Shown: positions 52,455 through 62,177 of the stretch, piece after piece
Numbering within the stretch: position 1 is the first letter of the stretch
Layout: every line of letters starts with the position of its first letter
Origin: CAIWHR01 sp963846855
Lineage (GTDB): Bacteria; Pseudomonadota; Gammaproteobacteria; Burkholderiales; Casimicrobiaceae
Direction: 5' to 3'
DNA length: 64,000 nt
Assembly (NCBI GenBank): GCA_963846855.1
Contig: CAWJXK010000001.1
Location: 10,138 to 74,137, forward strand
Made by a program: the position numbers and the translations under genes
The notes under the pieces: generated by a model
Seen by the model: only the letters and a program-made list of their open reading frames with translations
Database searches by the model: none
What the model was told of the DNA's origin: nothing

Positions 52455-53287
52455 AGCGCGCCTTCGCTGTCCTCCTCGGGATGCTCCTCTTCTCCGGTGC
52501 GGCCATGGCGTCGGGCGGCGCCGGCCTGCGCATGGACCCCGCGCCGGTCAACCGCCTCGACGACGCATCGCTGCAGCGCGGCGCGCGCACGTTCGTCAAC
52601 TACTGCCTCAATTGCCACAGCGCGAAGTACATGCGCTACAACCGGCTGACCGACCTCGGCATCGACCTTCCGATGGTGCAGGACAACCTCATCTTCACCG
52701 GCAAGTTCGATCCGAAGGCGGCGAAACTCGAGTGGCTGCCGACCAAGGTCGGCGACACGATGACGATCGCGATGCAACCGGCCGACGCGAAGGAATGGCT
52801 GAAGATCGTGCCGCCCGATCTGACGGTCGAGGCCCGCGTGCGCGGCACCGACTGGCTGTACAACTATTTTCTCGCCTTCTACCGCGACGATTCGGCCGCG
52901 AGCGGCTGGAACAACCTCGTGTTTCCCAACGTCGGCATGCCGCACGTGCTGTGGCAGTCGGGCGGCGTCAACCGTCTCGTCAGCACCGAATACGACGATC
53001 ACGAGAAGGCGCAGGCCGCCGCGATCGGCGCCAAGAGCCTCGTGCTGCTGGCGCCCGCGAAGAACAACAAGTACGTGGTCGAGACGCTCGAGGTGGAGAC
53101 GCCCGGAACGCTTTCGCCGGCCGAATACCAGCAGATGGTGAGCGACCTCGTCAATTTCCTGGACTACATGGCGGAGCCGGCCAAGAACAAGCGCATCCGC
53201 CTCGGGCTCGTCGTGCTCCTCTACCTCGGCGTGCTGTTCTTCTTTGCCTACTGGCTCAAACACGAATACTGGAAGGACGTCCACTAG
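52451..53287 (+). CDS. petC: Cytochrome c1 of the bc1 complex
   Basis: A 278-residue c-type cytochrome. A signal peptide (residues 1-21, ending AMASGG), the haem-binding CLNCHS near residue 53, the distal region around NNLVFPNVGMPHVLW near 155 holding the Met ligand, and a C-terminal membrane anchor LVVLLYLGVLFFFAYWLKH near 254 are all present. Its TAG stop is the first part of the repeat element at 53284-53449. Confidence 0.95.
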   Translation: MKRAFAVLLGMLLFSGAAMASGGAGLRMDPAPVNRLDDASLQRGARTFVNYCLNCHSAKYMRYNRLTDLGIDLPMVQDNLIFTGKFDPKAAKLEWLPTKVGDTMTIAMQPADAKEWLKIVPPDLTVEARVRGTDWLYNYFLAFYRDDSAASGWNNLVFPNVGMPHVLWQSGGVNRLVSTEYDDHEKAQAAAIGAKSLVLLAPAKNNKYVVETLEVETPGTLSPAEYQQMVSDLVNFLDYMAEPAKNKRIRLGLVVLLYLGVLFFFAYWLKHEYWKDVH

Positions 53288-53449
53288 CGACGATCGTAAA
53301 GCTGTTGCAAAGCTGCTGCGCGGGCCGGCTGCGTCGTTGTGTCCTCGCTCGGCCCTCGCTGTACGTCCCAGTACTATCTCGGGCCTCGCTGCGGGCCGCC
53401 TGGCATCCGGCCCGCTCGCGACGCTTTGCATTGCCCCAATAGCCGCTAG
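53284..53449. mobile_element. Short repeat element, copy D, abutting the petC stop
   Basis: A 166-bp segment bounded by CTAGCG (53284-53289, overlapping the petC stop) and CGCTAG (53444-53449), with a further inner inverted match TGCAAAGC/GCTTTGCA. The interior TCCTCGCTCGGCCCTCGCTG, GTAC-N6-GTAC (53361-53374) and CTCGCTGCGGGCC closely match the element at 29854-29997. No gene fits the 260 bases between petC and sspA. Confidence 0.6.
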
Positions 53450-53547
53450 TGCGTGGTGGACGTTCGGGAGTTCGCTTCCGTTCTATTCACACCCGGATTG
53501 ACGCTTTCATTTGGAACGACCCGCCACCGCGCGAGGAGAAAACAATC

Positions 53548-54147
53548 ATGATGACGCTCTACTCAGGCACGACCGATCCCTTCAGCCAGCGCTGCCGCAT
53601 CGTGCTGCACGAGAAGGGAATGGACTTCCAGATCATCGACGTCGACCTCGACCACAAGCCCGAGGACCTCGCGGTGATGAACCCGTACAACCAGGTGCCG
53701 GTGCTGGTCGAGCGGGACCTCGTGCTGCACGAGTCGAACATCATCAACGAGTACATCGACGAGCGCTTCCCCCACCCGCAGCTCATGCCCGCCGACCCAG
53801 TGATGCGCGCTCGCGCGCGGCTGTTCCTGCACCGATTCGAGAAGGAGCTCTTCATCCACATCGACGCGCTCGAAGGCAACAACCAGAAGCAGATCGAGCG
53901 GGCGCGCAACCTCGTTCGCGACAGCCTGCTGCAGATCGCGCCGGTATTCGCCAAGCACAAGCACATGCTGGGCGAGGAGTACTCGATGCTCGACGTCGCG
54001 ATCACGCCGCTCCTGTGGCGGCTCGACTACTACGGCGTGCAGATGCCCAAGCAGGCGGCGCCGCTGATGAAGTATGCCGAACGGCTGTTCGCGCGCCCGG
54101 CATTCTCCGAAGCACTGACCTCCGCCGAGCGCGGGATGCGCAAGTAG
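53548..54147 (+). CDS. sspA: Stringent starvation protein A, GST-like
   Basis: A 199-residue glutathione-transferase-fold protein that binds RNA polymerase. TLYSGTTDPFSQRCRIVLHE at the N-terminus, the YNQVPVLVERDLVLHESNII stretch near residue 50 and FIHIDALEG near 108 are typical of betaproteobacterial SspA. ATG at 53548 follows a GAGGAG ribosome site. It is followed by sspB. Confidence 0.92.
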   Translation: MMTLYSGTTDPFSQRCRIVLHEKGMDFQIIDVDLDHKPEDLAVMNPYNQVPVLVERDLVLHESNIINEYIDERFPHPQLMPADPVMRARARLFLHRFEKELFIHIDALEGNNQKQIERARNLVRDSLLQIAPVFAKHKHMLGEEYSMLDVAITPLLWRLDYYGVQMPKQAAPLMKYAERLFARPAFSEALTSAERGMRK

Positions 54148-54200
54148 CGGGGCCGGGCAAGGCTTGACCCGCGGCCCGCGGCGCGTAAACTTTCGATCCG

Positions 54201-54656
54201 ATGTCCGAACAGTCCGCCAAGCCGTACCTGGTCCGCGCCATCTGCGAATGGTGCGCGGACAACGGCTTGACGCCGTACCTCGCGGTGAAGGTGAACGCGC
54301 AGACGCGCGTGCCCGCCGCGTTCGTCAAGAACGGCGAGATCGTGCTCAACATCAGCACGTCGGCGACGCGCAAGCTCACGATCGACAACGACTTGGTGCA
54401 GTTCTCGGCGCGCTTCTCCGGATCGTCGCAGGAAGTCGCCGTGCCGATGAGCGCCGTCTCCGGAATCTTCGCCAAGGAGACGGGCTACGGCTTCGCGTTC
54501 ACCCTCGCGCAGGATCCCGCCGCGTCCCTCGCCTCGGCATCCGCGCCGCTGCCCGACATCGATGCGGCGCTGGAGGCCGACGTCAAGGACGCCAAGGCCG
54601 CGAAGGACGACGGCCCCGGGCGTCCGCGCCCGTCGCACCTACAGGTCATCAAGTAG
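54201..54656 (+). CDS. sspB: ClpXP protease specificity-enhancing factor SspB
   Basis: A 151-residue adaptor that delivers ssrA-tagged peptides to ClpXP. SAKPYLVRAICEWCADNGLT at the start, the LNISTSATRKLTIDN and FSARFSGSSQEVAVPM segments form the tag-binding domain; an acidic linker leads to the C-terminal ClpX-binding tail RPRPSHLQVIK. It forms the conserved sspA-sspB pair. Confidence 0.95.
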   Translation: MSEQSAKPYLVRAICEWCADNGLTPYLAVKVNAQTRVPAAFVKNGEIVLNISTSATRKLTIDNDLVQFSARFSGSSQEVAVPMSAVSGIFAKETGYGFAFTLAQDPAASLASASAPLPDIDAALEADVKDAKAAKDDGPGRPRPSHLQVIK

Positions 54657-54695
54657 ACTGCGAGTTTCGCGGTCCGGCGCGCCGCTCGCGCGCGC

Positions 54696-54701
54696 TACAA
54701 T
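54696..54701 (+). promoter_or_regulatory. -10 box of the tRNA-Thr gene
   Basis: TACAAT lies 8 bases before the first tRNA base, the normal distance for a -10 box. No good -35 hexamer is visible upstream. Confidence 0.45.
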
Positions 54702-54709
54702 TTCGCCGG

Positions 54710-54785
54710 GCCGGCATAGCTCAGTTGGTAGAGCAGCGGTTTTGTAAACCGTTGGTCGTGGGTTCGATTCCTACTGCCGGCACCA
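54710..54785 (+). tRNA. tRNA-Thr (anticodon TGT)
   Basis: A 76-base cloverleaf including an encoded CCA end. The acceptor stem GCCGGCA pairs with TGCCGGC; the D-arm has AGCTCAGTTGGTAGAGC; the anticodon stem-loop reads CGGTT TTGTAAA with TGT in the loop; the T-arm has GGTTCGATTCC. It decodes ACA. No integrase or duplicated tRNA end is visible downstream. Confidence 0.97.
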
Positions 54786-55044
54786 CGAAACCCCTCAGGA
54801 TCGGCCAGCATCGGCCGACAGGTAGTCATACCGGCGCGATCACGAGTTCTGCTGGAGCAGTGTCGGTCCATCGTGGCGGGACTGAGATCGATCGGTACAG
54901 GCTCATTTCCCGGCCGGGGCGCCAAATTGCGCACGTTGTCCCGACCACCGTGCGGCGAGCTTCAACTTTGGAGTCGGCTATGCAAAACTGCATTCACGAC
55001 AATCCGGCACGCCTCTCCAGCTTCCCATCGACGTAGGAGGAGTC
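54786..55044. other. Intergenic gap after tRNA-Thr
   Basis: I see no gene here. A strong GGAGGAG ribosome site for the next gene lies at about 55036-55042. Confidence 0.5.
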
Positions 55045-56268
55045 ATGCGACTGCTCGCTCTCTCAGTGCTGTTGTGCTCCACCGCAGCCTTTGCTGGCCT
55101 CAAGGAAGGCTACGAGGCGCTGAGCAAGAAGGACTACGTTACCGCCGCCAACGAATATCGTCCGCTGGCAGAACGCGGCGACCCCGAAGCCCAATATCGA
55201 ATCGGACGGATGTATGAGTTCGGAAACGGGTATCCGCAGGACAAGGCGCAGGGCATCGCGTGGATCCGCAAGGCAGCGGCGCAAGGCCATGCCGACGCCG
55301 AACAGGAGTTGGGGGTTATCTACGCGACCGGCGATGGCGTAAAGCAAGACAACGCGCAAGCCGTCGTGTGGTTCAGAAAAGCGGCCGAGCATGGCGAAGC
55401 GACGGCGCAGTACAACCTGGGACTGTTGTATGCCAGGGGCCAGGGTGTAGCGAAGGACTATGCGCAGGCATTCGATTGGTGGCGCAAGTCCGCGGCCCAG
55501 GGCAATGCAGACGCGCAGTTGAAGCTGGCCGTCGTCTACCATACCGGCCAGGGCGCGACCAAAGATGACGTTTTCGCACTCGCCAATGCCACGATCGCCG
55601 CGCGCAATGGCGACAAGGAGAACATCGACTACCGGAACGAAATCGCGAAGTCGCTCACGCCGGAACAAAGGCGCCGTGCCACCGCATTGGCCGACGCCTG
55701 GAAAGTCGGTCAGCCGATGCCGGGAAGTGCTGCCACGCCGGGCTCGGCGTCGAGCGCAACCGCAGCGGCCGCCGCTGCGCCGGTGAAGACGCGGTGTTCG
55801 GCGACGGGGTCGATGGGTGGCGAGAGGTTCACGGCCACGAATTGCGTGGCGTCGCTGTACGGCGATCAGCACAGCGTGGCGATCTGGTTCAACGAAGATG
55901 CCATCACGCCGCAGGAAGCGGAGAGCTTCCAGACGTCGTCGTTCGCCGGTGGCGACAAGGGCGGCAAGCAGCGCACGATGGCCGTCATCATGTTCTGCCC
56001 GGGCGGAGGCAAAGAGGTGGCCTCTGCGGCCGCCGTCAAATCGATCGACCTGAACACCAACCACGCCAGGTCGCCGATGGCGGGCATCCAGCGCGTGGTC
56101 CAGGCGCCCAGGGACTTCAAGGTTGAGAAGATGAGCGGAGAAGTGAAGCCCGGAGGCGCGCTGTCGGGCAAGATCGCAGGCAGCCTCGACAAGACGACGT
56201 TTGCGTTCGACTTCGAACTGAATTTGCCCACCAGGGATGCGGCAGCAGGGATGAGCTGCGGCAGCTAA
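55045..56268 (+). CDS. Exported Sel1-repeat protein with unique C-terminal domain
   Basis: A 407-residue protein with a signal peptide (residues 1-17, ending AFAG). Residues 30-185 hold about four Sel1-like repeats (AEYRPLAERGDPEAQYRIG, IAWIRKAAAQGHADAEQELG, VVWFRKAAEHGEATAQYNLG and FDWWRKSAAQGNADAQLKLA, each with a GxGV or GNGY turn). After an Ala-rich linker (about 230-250), a beta-rich C-terminal domain of 150 residues with CSATGSMGGERFTATNC is unlike anything I know. Probably a periplasmic binding or scaffold protein. Confidence 0.85.
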   Translation: MRLLALSVLLCSTAAFAGLKEGYEALSKKDYVTAANEYRPLAERGDPEAQYRIGRMYEFGNGYPQDKAQGIAWIRKAAAQGHADAEQELGVIYATGDGVKQDNAQAVVWFRKAAEHGEATAQYNLGLLYARGQGVAKDYAQAFDWWRKSAAQGNADAQLKLAVVYHTGQGATKDDVFALANATIAARNGDKENIDYRNEIAKSLTPEQRRRATALADAWKVGQPMPGSAATPGSASSATAAAAAAPVKTRCSATGSMGGERFTATNCVASLYGDQHSVAIWFNEDAITPQEAESFQTSSFAGGDKGGKQRTMAVIMFCPGGGKEVASAAAVKSIDLNTNHARSPMAGIQRVVQAPRDFKVEKMSGEVKPGGALSGKIAGSLDKTTFAFDFELNLPTRDAAAGMSCGS

Positions 56269-56336
56269 TGATGCAAGGGTCCGCAACAGGCGCCCGCATC
56301 TAGCCCGATCAGGTGGAATCGTCGAAGGAGAAGGAT

Positions 56337-57446
56337 GTGGACGTACGTGCAGCGGTAGCGCACAAGGCGGGTGCATCTCTTGCCATTGAAACCGTGCAGC
56401 TCGACGGGCCTCGCGCTGGCGAGGTGCTGGTGGAGATCAAGGCGACCGGACTCTGTCACACCGACGAGTTCACCCGCTCAGGGGCGGACCCCGAGGGATT
56501 GTTTCCCGCCATTCTCGGCCACGAGGGTGCCGGCATCGTCGTCGACGTCGGGCCGGGCGTGACGAGCGTAAGGCCGGGCGATCACGTCATTCCGCTCTAT
56601 ACGCCGGAGTGTCGCCAGTGCAAATCGTGCTTGTCGCGCAAGACGAACCTGTGCACCGCGATTCGTGCCACTCAAGGCAAGGGCGTGATGCCCGACGGCA
56701 CGAGCCGGTTTTCGCTCGATGGGCGGCCTGTGCATCATTACATGGGCTGCTCGACATTCGCGAATTTCACGGTGCTGCCTGAAATTGCCGTCGCGAAGAT
56801 CCGCGAAGACGCACCCTTCGACAAGGTCTGCTACATCGGTTGCGGCGTCACGACGGGCATCGGCGCCGTCATCAATACGGCAAAGGTCGAGGCCGGCGCC
56901 AACGTCGTCGTATTCGGACTTGGCGGGATCGGATTGAACGTGATCCAGGGGGCGCGCATGGTGGGCGCGAACATGATCGTCGGCGTCGACGTCAATCCCT
57001 CCCGAGAGGCGCTCGCCCGGAAGTTCGGAATGACGCATTTCGTGAATCCGAAAGAGATGCAGGGCGATCTCGTGGCCTATCTCGTCGAACTCACCGGGGG
57101 CGGTGCGGACTACAGCTTCGAATGCGTCGGCAACGTCGACCTGATGCGCCAGGCGCTTGAGTGTTGCCACCGCGGGTGGGGCGTGTCCGTCATCATCGGA
57201 GTAGCAGGGGCCGGGCAGGAAATCCGCACGCGGCCATTCCAGCTCGTGACCGGTCGTGTCTGGAAGGGAACCGCCTTCGGCGGCGCGCGCGGCCGTACTG
57301 ACGTGCCCCGAATCGTCGACTGGTACATGGAAGGAAAGATCAACATCGATGACCTGATCACGCACGTCATCCCGCTCGAAAAGATCAATGATGGCTTCGA
57401 ACTCATGCATCAGGGCAAGTCGATTCGAACGGTCGTCAGTTATTAG
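56337..57446 (+). CDS. adhC: S-(hydroxymethyl)glutathione dehydrogenase / class III alcohol dehydrogenase
   Basis: A 369-residue zinc alcohol dehydrogenase that oxidises glutathione-bound formaldehyde. Catalytic zinc ligands lie in TGLCHTDEF and LGHEGAGIV, structural zinc ligands in PECRQCKSCLSRKTNLC, and the NAD fold in VFGLGGIGLNVIQGARM; MGCSTFANFTVLPEIAVAKI is class III-specific. The GTG at 56337 with GAAGGAG upstream gives the normal N-terminus VRAAVAHKAG; a GTG at 56313 would add eight residues. No formaldehyde regulator or S-formylglutathione hydrolase is adjacent. Confidence 0.93.
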   Translation: MDVRAAVAHKAGASLAIETVQLDGPRAGEVLVEIKATGLCHTDEFTRSGADPEGLFPAILGHEGAGIVVDVGPGVTSVRPGDHVIPLYTPECRQCKSCLSRKTNLCTAIRATQGKGVMPDGTSRFSLDGRPVHHYMGCSTFANFTVLPEIAVAKIREDAPFDKVCYIGCGVTTGIGAVINTAKVEAGANVVVFGLGGIGLNVIQGARMVGANMIVGVDVNPSREALARKFGMTHFVNPKEMQGDLVAYLVELTGGGADYSFECVGNVDLMRQALECCHRGWGVSVIIGVAGAGQEIRTRPFQLVTGRVWKGTAFGGARGRTDVPRIVDWYMEGKINIDDLITHVIPLEKINDGFELMHQGKSIRTVVSY

Positions 57447-57669
57447 CGTGCGATGACTATCGCCTCCGATCCTTGATTCACGGACCGCACGCTTTGGGTC
57501 GAAAGCTGTGCCCGCATAGTCAACAGGCGCACCACGTTGCGCGATGCCATACGTAACGTTGCTGCCTGGCACACGTCAGTGTAAAAGGCTACTGGGCTCG
57601 CTTCCCTGGTCACCCGCATGTCGCCGCACCCATGACCGCCGCCAATCCACCGCGGCCGGAGAATTCACG

Positions 57670-59069
<1,400 letters not shown>

Positions 59070-59347
59070 GTTGTGTGGGTCGCGGTTTAACGCCTCTCGC
59101 TGCTCTGCAAAATGCGAAAGCTCGCCGGCCTTCTGCGTGAGTTGTGACTCTGTGGGCGGCAGCAAACGTCCGCTGGCGGCCAATAGCAGATCATCGACCT
59201 CGCCGTCCGAATTTCCCGGGTGTAATCACTCATTTTGATTCTGCTTCGGCGCGAAGCGCGGGCGAGTCCGGGCGCATGCCGGCCCGACGCAGCAAAATCT
59301 CGTACCATTGTCGTGACGCGGCATTCTTGGACTGGGCGTTTTCGACC
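59070..59347. other. Intergenic gap between asnS and the DCC/LMF gene
   Basis: No convincing gene, promoter or terminator is seen in these 278 bases. In-frame ATGs upstream of 59348 give a poorly conserved extension and are not used. Confidence 0.4.
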
Positions 59348-61183
59348 ATGCTTCCCACCACAACGTCGGCGCAGCTGCGCCCCACGTTGATCTACGACGG
59401 CGATTGTGGAATCTGCAGGCGGTGGGTGACGTATTGGGAGGGACTGACCGGCACGCGCGTTATCTATCGCACCTATCAGGACGCCGCGCAGGACTATCCG
59501 AGCATCCCGCTCGACGCCTTCCGCCACGCGATTCAGTTGGTCGATGCAGACGGTCAGGTGTACTCGGGCGCGGCGGCGACCTACCGCGTCCTATGCTACG
59601 CACCGGGACGGCGAGGTTGGTGGTGGCTATACACCCACGTACCCGGGTTCGCGCTCGTAGCGGAATCGGCCTACGCGTTCTTCGCGGGTCACCGTGGCCT
59701 GTTGAGCCGAGTGACCACGTTGCTTTGGGGCACGGCGCTCGAAGCGGATCGGTACGACGCGGTGAGTTGGGTTTTTCAGCGCGGTCTCGGTCTCCTCTAT
59801 TTCGCGGCCTTCGCATCGCTGGCGGTGCAGATTCTCGGACTGGTGGGCAGCGCTGGCGTGCTGCCGCTCGAATCCTTCCTGAGAGCGGTGCACGATTACC
59901 TCGGCATCGCCGCCTACCGATTAGTGCCGACGCTCTTCTGGCTCGACGCGAGCGACACCGCGCTGGTCGCCGGCACGTTGGTGGGCATGGCACTCGCCCT
60001 GCTCGTGGTGGCGGGGATTCTGGTTCGAACGGCGCTTGTCGGACTCTTCGCGCTCTACCTCTCCTACGTCTACGCCGGGCAGATCTTCATGGCGTATCAG
60101 TGGGACGCACTGCTTCTCGAGACAGGATTCCTGGCAATCTTTCTCACCGGCGGCTCGCGCATTCTGGTCTGGCTGTACCGCTGGTTGCTCTTCCGCTACC
60201 TGTTCATGGCGGGCGCGGCGAAGCTGCTATCGGGAGACCCGACGTGGCGCGGTCTTACCGCCCTGGAGTATCACTTCGAGACCCAGCCGCTGCCGACCCC
60301 GCTGGCTCTGTACGCCGACCACCTGCCGAATTGGCTACTGGTCGGCGGGACCGCGGCGACGCTCGTCATCGAGCTCGGCGTCGTGTTCCTCATATTTGCG
60401 CCACGCCGTCTGCGCGCGGCATCCGCCTGGTGCATCCTGGGTTTCCAGGTCCTGATCGCACTTACCGGCAACTACAATTTCTTCAATCTGTCGACGATGC
60501 TCCTGTGCATCTTTCTGTTCGACGATGCGGCGATTCGAATCGCGCTCCCCGCTCGGCTCGCGGCGCACATTGCCCGGCAAGCTCCGCAACCCGGCCGAAT
60601 CGCTACAGCGATTGCGGCGGTAATCGCCCTAACGGTAGTGCCTGTCGGAGCAAATCGGGTCTGGCAACTCCTCTCCGGCGCGGCGCTCCCGATGGTGGAC
60701 ACCCTAACCGATGCGATCTCACCGCTGAGGATCGTCAACTCCTATGGACTGTTCGCCGTGATGACGACGACCCGCCCCGAAATCGTCGTTGAAGGTTCGA
60801 ACGACGGACAGCAATGGCAGGCCTATGAATTTCGCTATAAGCCGGGATCGGTAATGGATCGACCGCGCTGGAGTATTCCTCACCAGCCCCGGCTCGATTG
60901 GCAGATGTGGTTCGCCGCGCTGGGCGGTCCTGCGGACGCGCCTTGGTTCGGCAGCTTCCTGCTGCGGCTGCTGGAGAATAGCCCTCCGGTTCTTTCGCTG
61001 CTGGCCAAAAACCCCTTCCCCGATCGGCCCCCCAAGTACATTCGGGCGACACTCTACGAGTACCGATTCGCCGATGCGACGACGCACGCGACGAGCGGCC
61101 AATGGTGGGTTCGCCGGGAGGTCGGCGGCTATTTCCCGGCGGTGAGTCTCTCGCAGTTCGAGCACTCTAGTGTCGAGCAATAG
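59348..61183 (+). CDS. DCC thiol-disulfide / lipase maturation factor fusion membrane protein
   Basis: A 611-residue protein. Residues 10-115 are a DCC domain (LIYDGDCGICRRWVTYWEG, with the CxxC pair, and a later Asp-Cys-like PGRRGWWWLY). The rest is a multi-span membrane protein of the lipase maturation factor type: YQWDALLLETGFLAIFLTGG near residue 253, LTALEYHFETQPLPTPLALY near 306, ELGVVFLIFAPRRLRAAS near 345, LTGNYNFFNLSTMLLCIFLF near 373, then a soluble C-terminal part ending with VRREVGGYFPAVSLSQ. LMF proteins in animals assist folding of secreted lipases; the bacterial role is unknown. Confidence 0.85.
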   Translation: MLPTTTSAQLRPTLIYDGDCGICRRWVTYWEGLTGTRVIYRTYQDAAQDYPSIPLDAFRHAIQLVDADGQVYSGAAATYRVLCYAPGRRGWWWLYTHVPGFALVAESAYAFFAGHRGLLSRVTTLLWGTALEADRYDAVSWVFQRGLGLLYFAAFASLAVQILGLVGSAGVLPLESFLRAVHDYLGIAAYRLVPTLFWLDASDTALVAGTLVGMALALLVVAGILVRTALVGLFALYLSYVYAGQIFMAYQWDALLLETGFLAIFLTGGSRILVWLYRWLLFRYLFMAGAAKLLSGDPTWRGLTALEYHFETQPLPTPLALYADHLPNWLLVGGTAATLVIELGVVFLIFAPRRLRAASAWCILGFQVLIALTGNYNFFNLSTMLLCIFLFDDAAIRIALPARLAAHIARQAPQPGRIATAIAAVIALTVVPVGANRVWQLLSGAALPMVDTLTDAISPLRIVNSYGLFAVMTTTRPEIVVEGSNDGQQWQAYEFRYKPGSVMDRPRWSIPHQPRLDWQMWFAALGGPADAPWFGSFLLRLLENSPPVLSLLAKNPFPDRPPKYIRATLYEYRFADATTHATSGQWWVRREVGGYFPAVSLSQFEHSSVEQ

Positions 61184-61244
61184 CGCGCGACGGACGACAA
61201 TCGGACCCCGAACGTGACGCGACCGCCTTCGCCGGGGATGGATT

Positions 61245-62175
61245 TCACTTCGAATATAGAGTGGGTTGCGGTGCAGTTGGATCCCAGTCGATCTTCACGG
61301 AAACGCCACCGCAAACAATTTCTCCAGCATCGGGGCCGCATTCGGAATCGAGCTTTCCTTCGACTTGAAACAATGCGGTCAGATCGAAGACTTTGCCGGC
61401 AGGATAGGTGCCCAGTCTTAGGGTGATCGGTCCGAGATGTTGAGCTTGGGTGTTCCGCGTCAAGCCCTATGCTGTGCCCAAACGTGTCTATGTGAACTGT
61501 TTTTTCTCTCGTCTGATGCGTATCAGGGTCTACATAGATTTCATTAAACCTCAGGGCTTCTGTGGACCAGGCTGGATAAGCATTGACCAAAAAATCGATC
61601 CGCATCCGCGCCCAAGACAGGCTTGGAGTGGCGTCTTCGAATCGACCGCCAAAACTTACCGCTGGAATTGTGAACTGAGCATACACGTCACGATTTCCGC
61701 TGCCTGGCACGGTGTACCGAGTGCTCCATGATGCGGCAGACTGGCCCTTCGACTTGCCGTCCACATAAACCATCACAAAAGGCGCGCCCAATTCGCTCAT
61801 GGTGGCCCATGCCTGCACGGAATCATGGTTTACCTCGTAATCCACAAAATCCGTCGGTTGCACCGCGGGCGGGACAACATGTGGACTCGGATCCGTTCCT
61901 GCAGAGAGCGCTGCTCTGTAGACTCCCGAGTGCGCCTTGTTTGCACGCTGCGTATTGCTGACCGCGTTGCTGGATAGTTTCTGTACGGTCACCAAGGCAG
62001 CGGTATTGAAGTCGGTTTGGTTTAGAGAGCTGGCAATGACTCCGGGTTGACTAAGCGAAGCCACTTCGCTGGCGGTCGCAATCCGGAAAGGCAAGTCCGC
62101 CGCGTTAGCGGCGGCGACCATGGTCCACGATGAAACAAAGGCCCACAATGCAACAAACGCTGGAAAGGCACGCAT
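61245..62175 (-). pseudogene. Secreted protein of unknown function, frameshifted
   Basis: A signal peptide (residues 1-26, ending AANAA) precedes a beta-rich protein I do not recognise. The frame runs to HIDTFGHSIG and continues in another frame as LTRNTQAQHLGPITLRLGTY, KVFDLTALFQVEGKLDSECG and CGGVSVKIDWDPTAPQPTLY. Dropping one base from the CCC run at 61465-61467 joins the two into 309 residues. It overlaps in position the tail region of no other gene and lies 2 bases after the next gene on the same strand, so the pair is an operon. Base composition is lower in GC than the surroundings. Confidence 0.65.
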
Positions 62176-62177
62176 TG

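Noticed and set aside
54710..55044. tRNA-Thr as an attachment site for a genomic island
   Set aside because: No integrase and no repeated tRNA 3-prime end are visible downstream within the window.
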